Assembly: GCA_900318335.1 (NCBI GenBank) | Contig: ONKF01000006.1 | Coordinates: forward strand, 62,001-126,000 | Length of the DNA stretch: 64,000 nt | Direction: 5' to 3' | Source of the DNA: an uncultured Prevotellaceae bacterium | GTDB taxonomy: Bacteria > Bacteroidota > Bacteroidia > Bacteroidales > Muribaculaceae | Shown: piece after piece, positions 16,455 to 25,832 of the stretch | Position numbering within the stretch: position 1 is the stretch's first letter | Layout of the letters: every line of letters starts with the position of its first letter | Program-made: the position numbers and the translations under genes | Notes under the pieces: model-generated | Told to the model about the DNA's origin: nothing | Seen by the model: only the letters and a program-made list of their open reading frames with translations | Databases searched by the model: none

Positions 16455-18236
16455 ATGAACTCCCTGCCCATCACAGTCGCCCTGCCCCGTCTCAAGAACG
16501 ACATGACCATCGCTCGAGCCCAAATGACCACGAGCGGCACCATGCCTTCCAGCAAAGGGCTGGATCAGGGTATTGTCATCGAGATGGAGATGTGCTATGC
16601 CGAGTACCTCATCGCCAACCAGCGCGACCTTGAGGCCGACCAGCTCATCGAGTCCATCCTCTATGACGACGACCGTGTGCAGGAATTACCCGTATTGTAT
16701 GCAGCATGGCTATGGCTCACCCGCATGGCGCTGCTCATCAATGAGGGCAACCCGTCACTGGCTCTCGGTGCTGCCGAGAGCGCGTTGCTCGAGCTCAACG
16801 ACCACCAGGGGAAGAAAACCGAGGATTTCCATGCTATTGTCGCATCCCTGCTCTTTAACTTGGCGCTCGCCCACCACCAGATGGGCGACAACAGCCGTGC
16901 CGTCAAGGAGCTGACCAAGGCTCAGCAACTGCTCGAACGGCTTGCCAAGCGCAACGAGGCGCGTTTCTCGGCCATGCTTCTCATGGCCGTCGAAGCCTCG
17001 ACCGAGGTCATCAAGTCCAAAACCAAGCAGATGAATGTCCTTGCCCACTACCAGAGCGCCAGCGAACTCTACATGAGCGAACTGAACAGCGGTGACACCA
17101 ATGCCACACGCACCGCCATGTCCAATCTGGTGGATACTCTGGGTAAGGAGGGTGACATCATGCTCGAGATGGGCAACGGCCGCAATGCCGTCAAGTATTA
17201 CACCAAGGCACTGCGTTACCAGAAGAAACTCGGTGAGAAGATGGGACACCGCGACCTGCAGCTCTCCATCGGGCTCGCCAAGGCGCTGATGAGGCTCATC
17301 AACCGTCGAGCCGCCGCCGAGCAACTCCTGCGCTCGCTGCTGCCCCTGGCCCAGCGTCTGGATGCCACAGCCGAGGTACACGAGATTCAAGACCTACTCA
17401 ATAACAAGAATAAAAACGTGAACATCATGACATTGCTCAAGAGTATTTTTACCGCTGCCCTCGTGATTGTGGGCACACTGAATATGCAAGCCCAGCTTAT
17501 CGTCGGGCACCGTGGATCGCAATGGGGCGTCGAGAACACCCGTGCCGCATTTATTAACGGAGCCAATGCCGGCGCATGGGGTCTGGAGTGTGACATCCGC
17601 GTGACGGGTGACGGCACATTTGTGGTCAGCCACGACGACAACTACAAGCGCCTGGGCGGTCCCGAGACCAAGATAGCCGACATGACAACCGAGGCCATCC
17701 TGTCGACCCGCCTCACCAGCAAGCGCCATGGTGTCACCTATGCCGGCACGCCTTGCACCCTGGGCGAATTCCTGGACATCTGCAAGGAGTACAACGTGGT
17801 ACCCGTTGTAGAGGTCAAGGTGTGCACCACCATCCACAGCAACACCAAGGCCGAGAACGAGCCAGTGTTTGACGGCATTCCTGCCCTCATCAACCTCATC
17901 GACCAGAAGGGTCTGAGTGACCGCGTGGTCATCATCTCGTTCATGCCTGGTGTGGTGGACTTCATTCACCGCCATTACCCCGACATCACCGTTCAGGTGC
18001 TCGCCGGTGACGAAGACGGCACCATCATGGAGTGGGTCGAGTGGTGCAAGCAGTATAAAATGGACTTGGACGTTGTCCACACTATCGTCACCAAGGAGGC
18101 CGTAGACGCCATGCACGCCGCTGGCCTGAAAGTCAACGTCTGGACTGTGGACCGTGTAGAGGACTTTGAACGTGTCAAGGCTATGGGCGTGGACTTCATC
18201 ACCACCAACGCCCGCTTCCCCAACGAATTAAAATAA
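16455..18236 (+). CDS. TPR-like protein fused in frame to a glycerophosphodiester phosphodiesterase
   Basis: One 593-codon frame holding what look like two proteins. Residues ~1-318 are alpha-helical with TPR-like helix pairs (NLALAHHQMGDNSRAVKEL, GNGRNAVKYYTKALRYQKKL). Residues 325-347 (MTLLKSIFTAALVIVG...QAQ) read as an N-terminal secretion signal lying mid-protein. Residues ~348-593 form a GDPD domain with GHRGSQWGVENT, ECDIRVTGDG and SHDDNYKRLGG, which in the family split glycerophosphodiesters into glycerol 3-phosphate and an alcohol. A cytoplasmic TPR part before a signal peptide makes little sense in one chain, so two adjacent genes joined by stop-codon loss, or internal initiation, are more likely. 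Confidence 0.75.
   Translation: MNSLPITVALPRLKNDMTIARAQMTTSGTMPSSKGLDQGIVIEMEMCYAEYLIANQRDLEADQLIESILYDDDRVQELPVLYAAWLWLTRMALLINEGNPSLALGAAESALLELNDHQGKKTEDFHAIVASLLFNLALAHHQMGDNSRAVKELTKAQQLLERLAKRNEARFSAMLLMAVEASTEVIKSKTKQMNVLAHYQSASELYMSELNSGDTNATRTAMSNLVDTLGKEGDIMLEMGNGRNAVKYYTKALRYQKKLGEKMGHRDLQLSIGLAKALMRLINRRAAAEQLLRSLLPLAQRLDATAEVHEIQDLLNNKNKNVNIMTLLKSIFTAALVIVGTLNMQAQLIVGHRGSQWGVENTRAAFINGANAGAWGLECDIRVTGDGTFVVSHDDNYKRLGGPETKIADMTTEAILSTRLTSKRHGVTYAGTPCTLGEFLDICKEYNVVPVVEVKVCTTIHSNTKAENEPVFDGIPALINLIDQKGLSDRVVIISFMPGVVDFIHRHYPDITVQVLAGDEDGTIMEWVEWCKQYKMDLDVVHTIVTKEAVDAMHAAGLKVNVWTVDRVEDFERVKAMGVDFITTNARFPNELK
17427..18236 (+). CDS. glycerophosphodiester phosphodiesterase, internal-start version
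   Basis: Alternative gene model inside the fusion ORF. The ATG at 17427 begins a normal signal peptide followed directly by the GDPD domain, giving a 269-residue secreted enzyme of ordinary length. The preceding bases are A-rich (AAGAATAAAAACG), as is common before Bacteroidota starts. I consider this the more likely product for the enzyme. Confidence 0.6.
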   Translation: MTLLKSIFTAALVIVGTLNMQAQLIVGHRGSQWGVENTRAAFINGANAGAWGLECDIRVTGDGTFVVSHDDNYKRLGGPETKIADMTTEAILSTRLTSKRHGVTYAGTPCTLGEFLDICKEYNVVPVVEVKVCTTIHSNTKAENEPVFDGIPALINLIDQKGLSDRVVIISFMPGVVDFIHRHYPDITVQVLAGDEDGTIMEWVEWCKQYKMDLDVVHTIVTKEAVDAMHAAGLKVNVWTVDRVEDFERVKAMGVDFITTNARFPNELK

Positions 18237-18274
18237 GAAACGATACAGATGCAGACCCATTAACGGGTTAAAAT

Positions 18275-18337
18275 CACAAATTGCACGAATTAAACGCGCT
18301 CAAGCCTCATATATATAATTAGTGAAATTTGTAGTTC
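18275..18337. repeat. degenerate CACGAATT-type intergenic repeat
   Basis: Left arm CACAAATTGCACGAATT and right arm AGTGAAATTTGTAGTT form an imperfect inverted repeat. Related copies are at 5300-5358 and 31085-31161. Confidence 0.5.
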
Positions 18338-18394
18338 AAAAAAATGATGCCGATTTTGGGCCAACTGCTATCTCATTGCCTATAAATAATTGTC

Positions 18395-18883
18395 ATGTCA
18401 ACCCAATTGAATAAAGCGGAGGGTTCCAACGCCCTCCATACCCTGCCCCACGTGGAAGGACTCACCGTGGGTATCGTCTGTGCCGAATGGAACAACCAGG
18501 TCACTGGGGCATTGCTCCAGGGCGCCCTGGACCTGTTTAAGAAGGAGGGATATGAAGACATCAACGTGACCTATGTGCCCGGCACTGTCGAACTCACCTT
18601 CGGCGCAGCCCAGATGGCCCGCACGGGCCGCTACGATGCCGTCATCATGATAGGCTGCGTGATCCGCGGCGGCACGCCCCACTTCGACTACGTCTGCGAC
18701 AACGCGACGCAGGGATGCGCTTTCCTCAACGCCACACAGCAGGTGCCCATCATCTTCTGTGTCCTCACCACCGATGACCTCCAGCAGGCACTGGACCGTG
18801 CTGGCGGCGCGCTGTGCAACAAGGGCACCGAGGCGGCCGAGGCGGCCATCAAGATGGTGCACTTTGCCCGTACCGTGCAGTAA
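18395..18883 (+). CDS. ribH: 6,7-dimethyl-8-ribityllumazine synthase
   Basis: Penultimate step of riboflavin synthesis: condenses 5-amino-6-ribitylaminouracil with 3,4-dihydroxybutanone 4-phosphate; assembles as pentamers or icosahedral shells. The 162-residue length is normal. Substrate-binding segments: VGIVCAEWN, PGTVELTFGA and GCVIRGGTPHFDYV, which contains the catalytic His. The gene stands alone here, away from other rib genes, and converges on the AGCS transporter with 9 bp between stops and no clear terminator. Confidence 0.96.
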   Translation: MSTQLNKAEGSNALHTLPHVEGLTVGIVCAEWNNQVTGALLQGALDLFKKEGYEDINVTYVPGTVELTFGAAQMARTGRYDAVIMIGCVIRGGTPHFDYVCDNATQGCAFLNATQQVPIIFCVLTTDDLQQALDRAGGALCNKGTEAAEAAIKMVHFARTVQ

Positions 18884-18892
18884 GTTCGTATC

Positions 18893-20257
18893 CTATTTTT
18901 TGAAATAGTCACGCATCAGCCTCTTGACTCGTGGCGAGAGTGCAATGATGGTGAACATGGTGCACAGGGCCATCAAAGCAAAGGCGAGGTCCATGATGCT
19001 GACCATCACTTTGAGCGGAATCATTGCCGCAACAACAATCATTGCCAGATAATAGTAATTGTACCACTTGACATTGTGTGCGCCAAATAGATAGTTGGTG
19101 CACTTCTGGCCATAGTAACTATAGGAGAACATCGTCGAGAAGGCAAAGAAGAAGACGATTGCCATCAGCAGCAGATGACCGATGCCGGGCAGCAGTTGGC
19201 CCCAAGCACCCAGGGCGACATACAGGCCCTTGGGGTCAGTCAGACCCACATAGTTACCGGCGATGATGATGGGAATCGATGTCAAGGTGCACACCAGGCC
19301 CGAATCGATAGCCGGGCCAAGCATGGCGATGAGGCCCTCGCGGATGGGGTCGGTGTTCTTGCTGGCACCGTGCATCATCGAGGCGGTACCCACACCAGCC
19401 TCGTTGACAAAGGCGGCACGCCTGGCGCCCGTCAAGGCGACATAGGCAAACGCGCCAAAGCCCGCACGCATATCGAAGGCACCCTCAAAAATCTGTCCAA
19501 ACACACCAGGAATCTCCCTGAAATTCATCGCCATGATAACCAGCACCATGATGAGGTAGAGAACCACCATCACAGGCACGATGCGCGAGGCGAACAGGGC
19601 GATGCGCTTGATGCCGCCCAGTATCACGGCTCCCACGATGGCCACCATAATCAGGCCCATGATGAAACGCAGCGTCAGCGTGTTCTCAATGCCCATGGGT
19701 GTGGTGAATACCGTGGTCACCGACTCGACCAGCTGGTTGGCCTGCATGAAGCACAACGTGCCCACGAGGCCGAATATCGAGAACGCCACGGCAAGCGGTT
19801 TCCACTTCTCGCCCAACCCCTTGGTGATAATATACATGGGGCCACCCTGCACCTCACCGGCGCTGTCGCGCCCCTTATACATAATTGAAAGGGAACCCTC
19901 AAAAAACTTGGTTGACATGCCCACCAGGGCGCTCACCCACATCCAAAAGACAGTGCCCGGGCCGCCTATCGACAACGCGATGGCAACACCCGCGATGTTG
20001 CCCATGCCCACTGTAGCGGCGATGGCGCTCAACAAGGCCTGCACCGAACTGATCTGGCCCGATTGCTTACCGCTGTCGCTGGCCTGCTTGTCACGCAGGG
20101 CACGCAGAGCCCACGGCAAGCGCTTGATAGACACCGCGCCCGAGAAAATGAACAGGAACAATCCGCCGCCTATCAGCAGAAAAAACTCAGGATAGCCGCA
20201 CACAGCGTCGCTGGCGGCCACAATCCAGTCACTCAATGCACTGAGTATGTTTTCCAT
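18893..20257 (-). CDS. sodium:alanine (amino acid) symporter, AGCS family
   Basis: Inner-membrane Na+-coupled amino-acid carrier. The 454-residue protein has about ten or eleven membrane helices and the AGCS signatures GGGLFLFIFSGAVS near the start, ATVGMGNIAGVAIALSIGGPG (about 85-105), GGPMYIITKGLG and TGARRAAFVNEAGVGTASM (about 275-295). Alanine or glycine are the usual substrates; the exact one cannot be told. A full Bacteroidota promoter lies upstream on the minus strand. Confidence 0.94.
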   Translation of the reverse strand: MENILSALSDWIVAASDAVCGYPEFFLLIGGGLFLFIFSGAVSIKRLPWALRALRDKQASDSGKQSGQISSVQALLSAIAATVGMGNIAGVAIALSIGGPGTVFWMWVSALVGMSTKFFEGSLSIMYKGRDSAGEVQGGPMYIITKGLGEKWKPLAVAFSIFGLVGTLCFMQANQLVESVTTVFTTPMGIENTLTLRFIMGLIMVAIVGAVILGGIKRIALFASRIVPVMVVLYLIMVLVIMAMNFREIPGVFGQIFEGAFDMRAGFGAFAYVALTGARRAAFVNEAGVGTASMMHGASKNTDPIREGLIAMLGPAIDSGLVCTLTSIPIIIAGNYVGLTDPKGLYVALGAWGQLLPGIGHLLLMAIVFFFAFSTMFSYSYYGQKCTNYLFGAHNVKWYNYYYLAMIVVAAMIPLKVMVSIMDLAFALMALCTMFTIIALSPRVKRLMRDYFKK

Positions 20258-20286
20258 ATCGATTCAATAATTAATGATTGATTGGG

Positions 20287-20318
20287 CAAAGGTAAGTCAT
20301 TTTTCCATAAAAACCAAA
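20287..20318 (-). promoter_or_regulatory. full -33/-7 promoter for the AGCS symporter
   Basis: Minus strand: TTTG (20315-20318), 20-bp spacer, TACCTTTG (20287-20294), an exact fit to the Bacteroidota consensus. The -33 element sits within the T-tract of the tRNA-Asn terminator. Confidence 0.75.
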
Positions 20319-20343
20319 AACGAGGCTGCTCACGCAGTCTCGT
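20311..20343 (-). terminator. terminator of the tRNA-Asn pair
   Basis: Minus strand ACGAGACTGC pairs with GCAGCCTCGT around GTGA, followed by a T-rich run. It overlaps the AGCS promoter -33 box. Confidence 0.75.
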
Positions 20344-20349
20344 CTCTGG

Positions 20350-20423
20350 CGCTTCTTCTTGGACTTGAACCAAGGACCCCCTGATTAACAGTCAGATGCT
20401 CTAACCAACTGAGCTAAAGAAGC
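20350..20423 (-). tRNA. tRNA-Asn (anticodon GTT), downstream copy
   Basis: Minus strand, 74 nt: acceptor GCTTCTT/AAGAAGC, anticodon stem-loop CTGAC-TGTTAAT-CAG with anticodon GTT, T arm CTTGG-TTCAAGT-CCAAG, discriminator G, and CCA encoded (20347-20349). Its sequence is the same as the copy at 20456-20529. Confidence 0.97.
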
Positions 20424-20455
20424 ATTCCTCTCTTAAATATCTATCTATTATGTTG

Positions 20456-20529
20456 CGCTTCTTCTTGGACTTGAACCAAGGACCCCCTGATTAACAGTCA
20501 GATGCTCTAACCAACTGAGCTAAAGAAGC
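20456..20529 (-). tRNA. tRNA-Asn (anticodon GTT), upstream copy
   Basis: Identical body to 20350-20423 and 32 bp upstream of it. After the discriminator G the genome reads CAA, so the 3' CCA is not fully encoded and must be completed by nucleotidyltransferase. A promoter box lies upstream; both copies probably share one transcript. Confidence 0.97.
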
Positions 20530-20549
20530 GTTTGCCGAAAAATGCGGTG

Positions 20550-20557
20550 CAAAGATA
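20550..20557 (-). promoter_or_regulatory. -7 box (TATCTTTG) for the tRNA-Asn pair
   Basis: TAnnTTTG on the minus strand with TTG 20 bp upstream (20578-20580), and 20 bp before the first tRNA-Asn. Confidence 0.6.
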
Positions 20558-20692
20558 GTGCCAATAATTGAACTGTGCAATAAAAAAATGAAAAAACTTG
20601 AAAAATTTCGTGTAATAAAGGTTTTTTAGGCCCCTAAATCGGCCAATATTCGTGGAATAGTAGTATTTTCGCAGCCAAATACATTATAAAAA

Positions 20693-22414
20693 ATGAAAAA
20701 GACGCTCAAATATCTCGCATGGGGATGTGTGGCCATGAGCCTTGCTGCCCCTGCCGCCCTTGCCGACACCGACAAGGTGGTCAACGATGACGCCGCTGTG
20801 GCACGCAGCCTGGACATCTTCAATACCCTGTACAAGGAGTTGAACACGTTCTATGTAGATACGATCGATGCCCAGAAGACCATCGAAAACGCCATCAACG
20901 CGATGCTCGACGAAATCGACCCCTATACCGAGTATATCCCCGCCAAGGAGACCGACGAGTTCATGACCCTGAGCACGGGTGAGTATGGCGGTATCGGCAG
21001 CTACCTGATGGAACGCACCATCGATGGCAAGAAGGGCGTCTACATCAGCGGCCCCTACGAGGGAAGTCCAGCGGCCCGCGCGGGATTGCGCTCGGGCGAC
21101 CGCATCATCATGATTGACGGTGACAGCACCGCCACCTGGAGCAGCGACCAGGTGAGCAAGCACCTCAAGGGCCAGGCCAACACCCACCTGACGGTAACGG
21201 TTGTGCGCCCCTATGACGAGGACAGCATCAAGACTTTCTCATTCAACCGCGAGACCATCAGCGTCAACCCTGTGCCCTACTACGGCGTGACGCGCGACAA
21301 TATCGGTTATATTGACCTGACAACCTTTAACGAGAAGTCGGCCCAGCAGGTGCGCGACGCCCTTATCGAGCTGAAAAAGGACCCTAGGGTCAAGAACATC
21401 GTGCTCGACCTGCGCAGCAATGGCGGCGGTATCGTCGAGGGCGCAATCCAGATTGTGGGCTGCTTTGTCCCCAAAGGCACCCAAGTGATGCAGATGCGCG
21501 GCCGCGACAAGTCGAGCGAGCGCATCTACAAGACCACTGTCGATCCTGTTGACACCAACATTCCTCTGGTTGTTCTCATCGACGGCGGTTCGGCCAGTGC
21601 CAGCGAAATCACTGCCGGCGCACTGCAAGACCTGGACCGTGCCGTGATCATCGGAACACGCTCGTTTGGCAAGGGTCTGGTGCAATCTACCCGCAGCCTC
21701 CCCTATGACGGAATGCTCAAGGTCACCATCGCCAAGTACTACATCCCCAGCGGCCGCCTCATTCAAGAGGTCGATTACGGCAATCGCAATGCCGACGGTT
21801 CCTACAAGAAGACCACGACCGACAGCACGGCCCGCGTCTTCCACACTGCCCACGGCCGTGAGGTGAGAGAGGGTGGCGGCATCGAGCCTGACCTGAAGGT
21901 GGAACCCCGCGAGCTCAAGCGCATCGTCTATAACATCATGCGTGACCACTGGGACTTTGACTTTGCCACCAAGTATGTGGCCGAGCACGGCAACGAAATC
22001 GCCAATCCTGCCGATTTCCAAGTGACCGATGATATCTTCAACGAGTTCAAAGCCTTTATCAACGCCGACAAGTTTGAGTATGACAAGGTGTGTGAGCAAC
22101 AGCTTGCCGCCCTGCGCAAGACCGCGACCACCGAGGGCTACATGAACGACTCCACCAGTGCCCAGTTTGACCGCCTCGAGGCCCTGCTCAAGCACGACCT
22201 GGACCACGATCTGGACCTGCACCGCCGTGATATCTCCTATCTCCTTGGCCAAGAAATCATGGACCGCCTCTACTACCAGCGAGGCCAAGTCCAACACAGC
22301 ATCAAGGACGACGAGTTCCTCGACAAGGCCCAAGAGATGTTCAATACCCCCGGCGAATATGCCCGCATCCTCCACCTCAAGTCCAAACCCAGCCAGAAAA
22401 AGAAAAAGAAATAA
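20693..22414 (+). CDS. S41 family C-terminal processing peptidase (CtpA-like)
   Basis: A periplasmic or membrane-associated serine protease that trims or degrades envelope proteins. The 573 residues comprise a signal peptide (cleavage after about ALA, residue 24), an N-terminal helical part, a PDZ domain (about 95-180, GVYISGPYEGSPAARAGLRSGD) and the S41 core with LDLRSNGGG, GGSASASEI (300-305 region, catalytic Ser) and FGKGLVQ with catalytic K327. A C-terminal ~170-residue helical extension ends in KPSQKKKKK. Only 13 bp separate it from the mfd ATG, so the two are probably one operon. Confidence 0.95.
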   Translation: MKKTLKYLAWGCVAMSLAAPAALADTDKVVNDDAAVARSLDIFNTLYKELNTFYVDTIDAQKTIENAINAMLDEIDPYTEYIPAKETDEFMTLSTGEYGGIGSYLMERTIDGKKGVYISGPYEGSPAARAGLRSGDRIIMIDGDSTATWSSDQVSKHLKGQANTHLTVTVVRPYDEDSIKTFSFNRETISVNPVPYYGVTRDNIGYIDLTTFNEKSAQQVRDALIELKKDPRVKNIVLDLRSNGGGIVEGAIQIVGCFVPKGTQVMQMRGRDKSSERIYKTTVDPVDTNIPLVVLIDGGSASASEITAGALQDLDRAVIIGTRSFGKGLVQSTRSLPYDGMLKVTIAKYYIPSGRLIQEVDYGNRNADGSYKKTTTDSTARVFHTAHGREVREGGGIEPDLKVEPRELKRIVYNIMRDHWDFDFATKYVAEHGNEIANPADFQVTDDIFNEFKAFINADKFEYDKVCEQQLAALRKTATTEGYMNDSTSAQFDRLEALLKHDLDHDLDLHRRDISYLLGQEIMDRLYYQRGQVQHSIKDDEFLDKAQEMFNTPGEYARILHLKSKPSQKKKKK

Positions 22415-22427
22415 CCTATAGTTGGGG

Positions 22428-25400
22428 ATGGAGATACGGGAATTGTGTGAGGCGTTTAACGGGAAGGCCCGGGTTGCTGCTGTCAAGAAGTTGATTGGCG
22501 GCAGCGGTAATGCCGTGATTGACGGGCTGGCGGGTTCCAGCGCGGCGATGCTGCTGGCGCAGCTGCCGCAGCGGGATTGTCCCTACCTGATTGTTGTCAA
22601 TGACCTGGACGAGGCGGGGTATATGTACAACGACCTGTGCCAGATTGCGGGTGACAAGCAAGTGCTGATTTTCCCGTCGGGCTACAAGCGTGACATTAAG
22701 TACGGCCAGGTGGATGCCCCCAACGAGATTCTGCGTACCGAGGTGCTCAACCGCTGGTATGACGACCCCGAAGTGCGCTGGGTGGTCACCTATCCCGAGG
22801 CGCTGGCCGAGCGCGTACGCCGCCGCGAGGATGTGGAGGCCAGCACCGTGCAGTTGCGTACAGGCGGCACCGCCGACTTAAGCGAAATCACCGCAAGGCT
22901 GCGTGAGTTGGGCTTCACCGCGACCGATTATGTCTATGAACCAGGACAGTACAGCGTGCGCGGCTCCATCCTCGACGTATTCTCCTACAGCAACGAGTTG
23001 CCCTACCGCATCGACTTCTGGGGCGACGATATCGACTCGATACGCACCTTTAACGTCGAGACCCAGCTGAGTGAGGAGCGTCTGGACCAGGTGAGCATCC
23101 TCAACAACAGTTCATCGGACGGTAGCCGTGGGGACAACGTGTCACTGCTCGATTACATCGGTGACGACACCATTGTGCTGTGCCGCAGCGAACGCTGGCT
23201 CACATCCCGCATCGGTGAGATAGCCCAGGAAGGGATGTCGGCAAGCGCTCTCATCGCCGACGAAGGCGACACCCAGGCGACCGCCAAGGTGGTCGATCCC
23301 GACTTGTTTGTCAAGCGGCTGCACGCGTTGCGACGCATCGCCCTGGTCAACGGAGAGGCACCCGCCGAGAAGGGTGTCAAGCGCCTGACCCTGCACTGCA
23401 AGCCACAAGGCATCTACCATAAGAATTTTGACCTCATAGGCCAGTCGTTCACCGATTTCCTTGCCAAAGGATACCGCCTCATCATCTTGAGCGACAGCGC
23501 CAAGCAGATTGAGCGCCTGCACAACATCTTTGAAGACCGCGGCGATGAAATCCGCTTCGAGTCCGTGTTGAGGACCATTCACGAGGGCTTCGTTGACGAG
23601 GACCTGAAGCTGTGTGTGTTCACCGACCACCAGATATTTGACCGTTTCCATAAGTATAACCTCAAGAGCGACCGCGCCCGTTCGGGCAAACTGGCGTTGT
23701 CACTCAAGGAGCTCAACCAGATAGAGAAGGGCGATTATATCGTCCATGAGGACCTGGGCGTGGGCCGTTTTGGCGGACTGATACGCACCTCGATGAACGG
23801 CACGCCACAGGAGATGATCAAGCTCACCTACCTGAACGGCGACGAGGCCTATGTCTCCATCCACTCGCTGCACAAATTGTCGAAGTACCGCAGCAAGGAG
23901 GGCGAGGCTCCCCGACTGAACCGTCTGGGCAGCAACGCTTGGGCAAGGATCAAATCGCGCACCAAGAGCCGCCTGAAGGATATCGCCCGCGAACTTATCC
24001 GCCTGTATGCCGCCCGACGCGAGCAGAAAGGCTTTGCCTATACCCCCGACGGCTACCTGCAGCAGGAGCTGGAGGCCTCGTTCATCTATGAGGACACTCC
24101 CGACCAGCTGACGGCGACACAGGCCGTCAAAGCCGATATGGAAAGCGAGAAGCCTATGGACCGCCTCATCTGCGGTGACGTGGGCTTTGGCAAGACCGAG
24201 ATTGCCGTGCGCGCTGCCTTCAAGGCCGCCACCGACGGCAAGCAGACCGCCGTGCTCGTGCCGACGACCGTGCTGGCGTTCCAGCATTACCGCACCTTCA
24301 AGGAGCGCCTGCAGGACTTCCCCGTCAGGGTGGATTACCTGAGCCGCGCCCGCAAGCCCAAAGAGGTGAAACAGATTCTCGCAGACCTCAAGGAAGGCAA
24401 AATCGACATCCTCATCGGTACCCACAAGCTCATCGGCAAGACCGTGCAGTTCCACGACCTGGGCCTGCTCGTAGTGGACGAGGAGCAGAAATTTGGCGTA
24501 GCCGTCAAGGACAAACTCAAGCAGATGAAGCTCAACGTCGATACCCTGACCATGAGCGCCACGCCCATCCCCCGCACGTTGCAGTTCTCGCTCATGGGCG
24601 CCCGCGACTTGAGCACACTCACCACACCACCCGCCAACCGCTACCCCATCCTCACCACGGTGGGCACCCTCAATGACGACATCGTCGCCGAGGCCATCAA
24701 CTTCGAACTGTCGCGCAACGGGCAGGTCTTCTTTGTCAACCATCGCATCGAACAGCTGGAACAGTTGGAGAACATGATCCACCGCGTCGTGCCCGATGCC
24801 CGTGTGGTTGTGGGTCACGGCCAGATGCCACCCGAGCGCCTGGAGCAGGTGATTATCGACTTTGGCAACCATGATTATGACGTGCTGCTCTCGACAACCA
24901 TCATCGAGAACGGCATCGACATGCCCAACGTCAACACCATCATCATCAACAACGCCGACCGCTATGGCCTGAGCGACCTGCATCAGCTCAGGGGCCGCGT
25001 GGGCCGCAGCAGCCGCAAGGCATTCTGCTACCTGCTTGTGCCCCCCGGCAAACCGCTGGCCACCGACGCACGCCGCCGCTTGCAAGCCATCGAGAGCTTC
25101 AGCGACCTGGGAGCGGGCATCCAGATTGCCATGCAAGACCTGGACATCCGCGGTGCAGGCAACCTACTGGGTGCCGAACAGAGCGGCTTCATTGCCGACC
25201 TGGGTTATGAAACCTACCAGCGGGTGCTCAAGGAGGCCGTCACCGAGCTGCGGACTGAGGAATTTGCTTCAACATTTGCCGCAGGGGACGGAGGTAACGG
25301 AGAGGACGGACTCGACGGAGGCTCCGAATTTGTCACCGACTGCGTTGTCGACACCGACCTGGAACTGATGTTCCCCGCCAGCTATGTGCCTCAGGAGAAC

Positions 25401-25796
25401 GAGCGCATCACCCTGTACCGTGAACTTGACAACATGGAGACCGACGATCAGGTCGAGGCCTTTGAGGAAAGGATGGTGGACCGCTTCGGCCGAATTCCCG
25501 AGATGGCGAGCGAACTGATCCGTATCGTGCCCCTGAGACGCACGGCACGCCGCCTGGGCATCGAGAAACTGGTTATCCGCCAGCACAGCATGCATCTGTT
25601 CATGGTGGGCGAGGAGAACAAGGCCTATTACCAGTCACCGGCATTCGGACGCATCATTAACTATGTCTACAGTAATCCCACACGGTGTGACTTCAGACAG
25701 AAGAACGGCCGCCGCAGCATCGTCATCAGCAACATTCCCAGCGTGAGCGCCGCATTGACCGTGCTGAGGACCATCACCCATCTGGAAAGCCTGTAG
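22428..25796 (+). CDS. mfd: transcription-repair coupling factor
   Basis: Displaces stalled RNA polymerase and recruits UvrA for transcription-coupled repair. About 1122 residues, full length. Parts in order: UvrB-homology region at the N-terminus, RNA-polymerase-interacting domain around HEDLGVGRFGGLIR, superfamily 2 helicase with Walker A GDVGFGKTE, DEEQKFGV and SATPIPRTLQ, a second RecA domain ending HQLRGRVGRS, then the C-terminal UvrA-masking domain. I start at ATG 22428; a TTG two codons upstream is in frame but less likely. It lies directly behind the S41 protease and ends at a strong terminator. Confidence 0.97.
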   Translation: MEIRELCEAFNGKARVAAVKKLIGGSGNAVIDGLAGSSAAMLLAQLPQRDCPYLIVVNDLDEAGYMYNDLCQIAGDKQVLIFPSGYKRDIKYGQVDAPNEILRTEVLNRWYDDPEVRWVVTYPEALAERVRRREDVEASTVQLRTGGTADLSEITARLRELGFTATDYVYEPGQYSVRGSILDVFSYSNELPYRIDFWGDDIDSIRTFNVETQLSEERLDQVSILNNSSSDGSRGDNVSLLDYIGDDTIVLCRSERWLTSRIGEIAQEGMSASALIADEGDTQATAKVVDPDLFVKRLHALRRIALVNGEAPAEKGVKRLTLHCKPQGIYHKNFDLIGQSFTDFLAKGYRLIILSDSAKQIERLHNIFEDRGDEIRFESVLRTIHEGFVDEDLKLCVFTDHQIFDRFHKYNLKSDRARSGKLALSLKELNQIEKGDYIVHEDLGVGRFGGLIRTSMNGTPQEMIKLTYLNGDEAYVSIHSLHKLSKYRSKEGEAPRLNRLGSNAWARIKSRTKSRLKDIARELIRLYAARREQKGFAYTPDGYLQQELEASFIYEDTPDQLTATQAVKADMESEKPMDRLICGDVGFGKTEIAVRAAFKAATDGKQTAVLVPTTVLAFQHYRTFKERLQDFPVRVDYLSRARKPKEVKQILADLKEGKIDILIGTHKLIGKTVQFHDLGLLVVDEEQKFGVAVKDKLKQMKLNVDTLTMSATPIPRTLQFSLMGARDLSTLTTPPANRYPILTTVGTLNDDIVAEAINFELSRNGQVFFVNHRIEQLEQLENMIHRVVPDARVVVGHGQMPPERLEQVIIDFGNHDYDVLLSTTIIENGIDMPNVNTIIINNADRYGLSDLHQLRGRVGRSSRKAFCYLLVPPGKPLATDARRRLQAIESFSDLGAGIQIAMQDLDIRGAGNLLGAEQSGFIADLGYETYQRVLKEAVTELRTEEFASTFAAGDGGNGEDGLDGGSEFVTDCVVDTDLELMFPASYVPQENERITLYRELDNMETDDQVEAFEERMVDRFGRIPEMASELIRIVPLRRTARRLGIEKLVIRQHSMHLFMVGEENKAYYQSPAFGRIINYVYSNPTRCDFRQKNGRRSIVISNIPSVSAALTVLRTITHLESL

Positions 25797-25832
25797 TTTT
25801 TTCATCACATAATCAGAGTTCACCGATTTTAT

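Noticed and set aside
23700-25136. 478-codon minus-strand frame inside mfd
   Set aside because: Antisense shadow of the helicase domains, biased composition.
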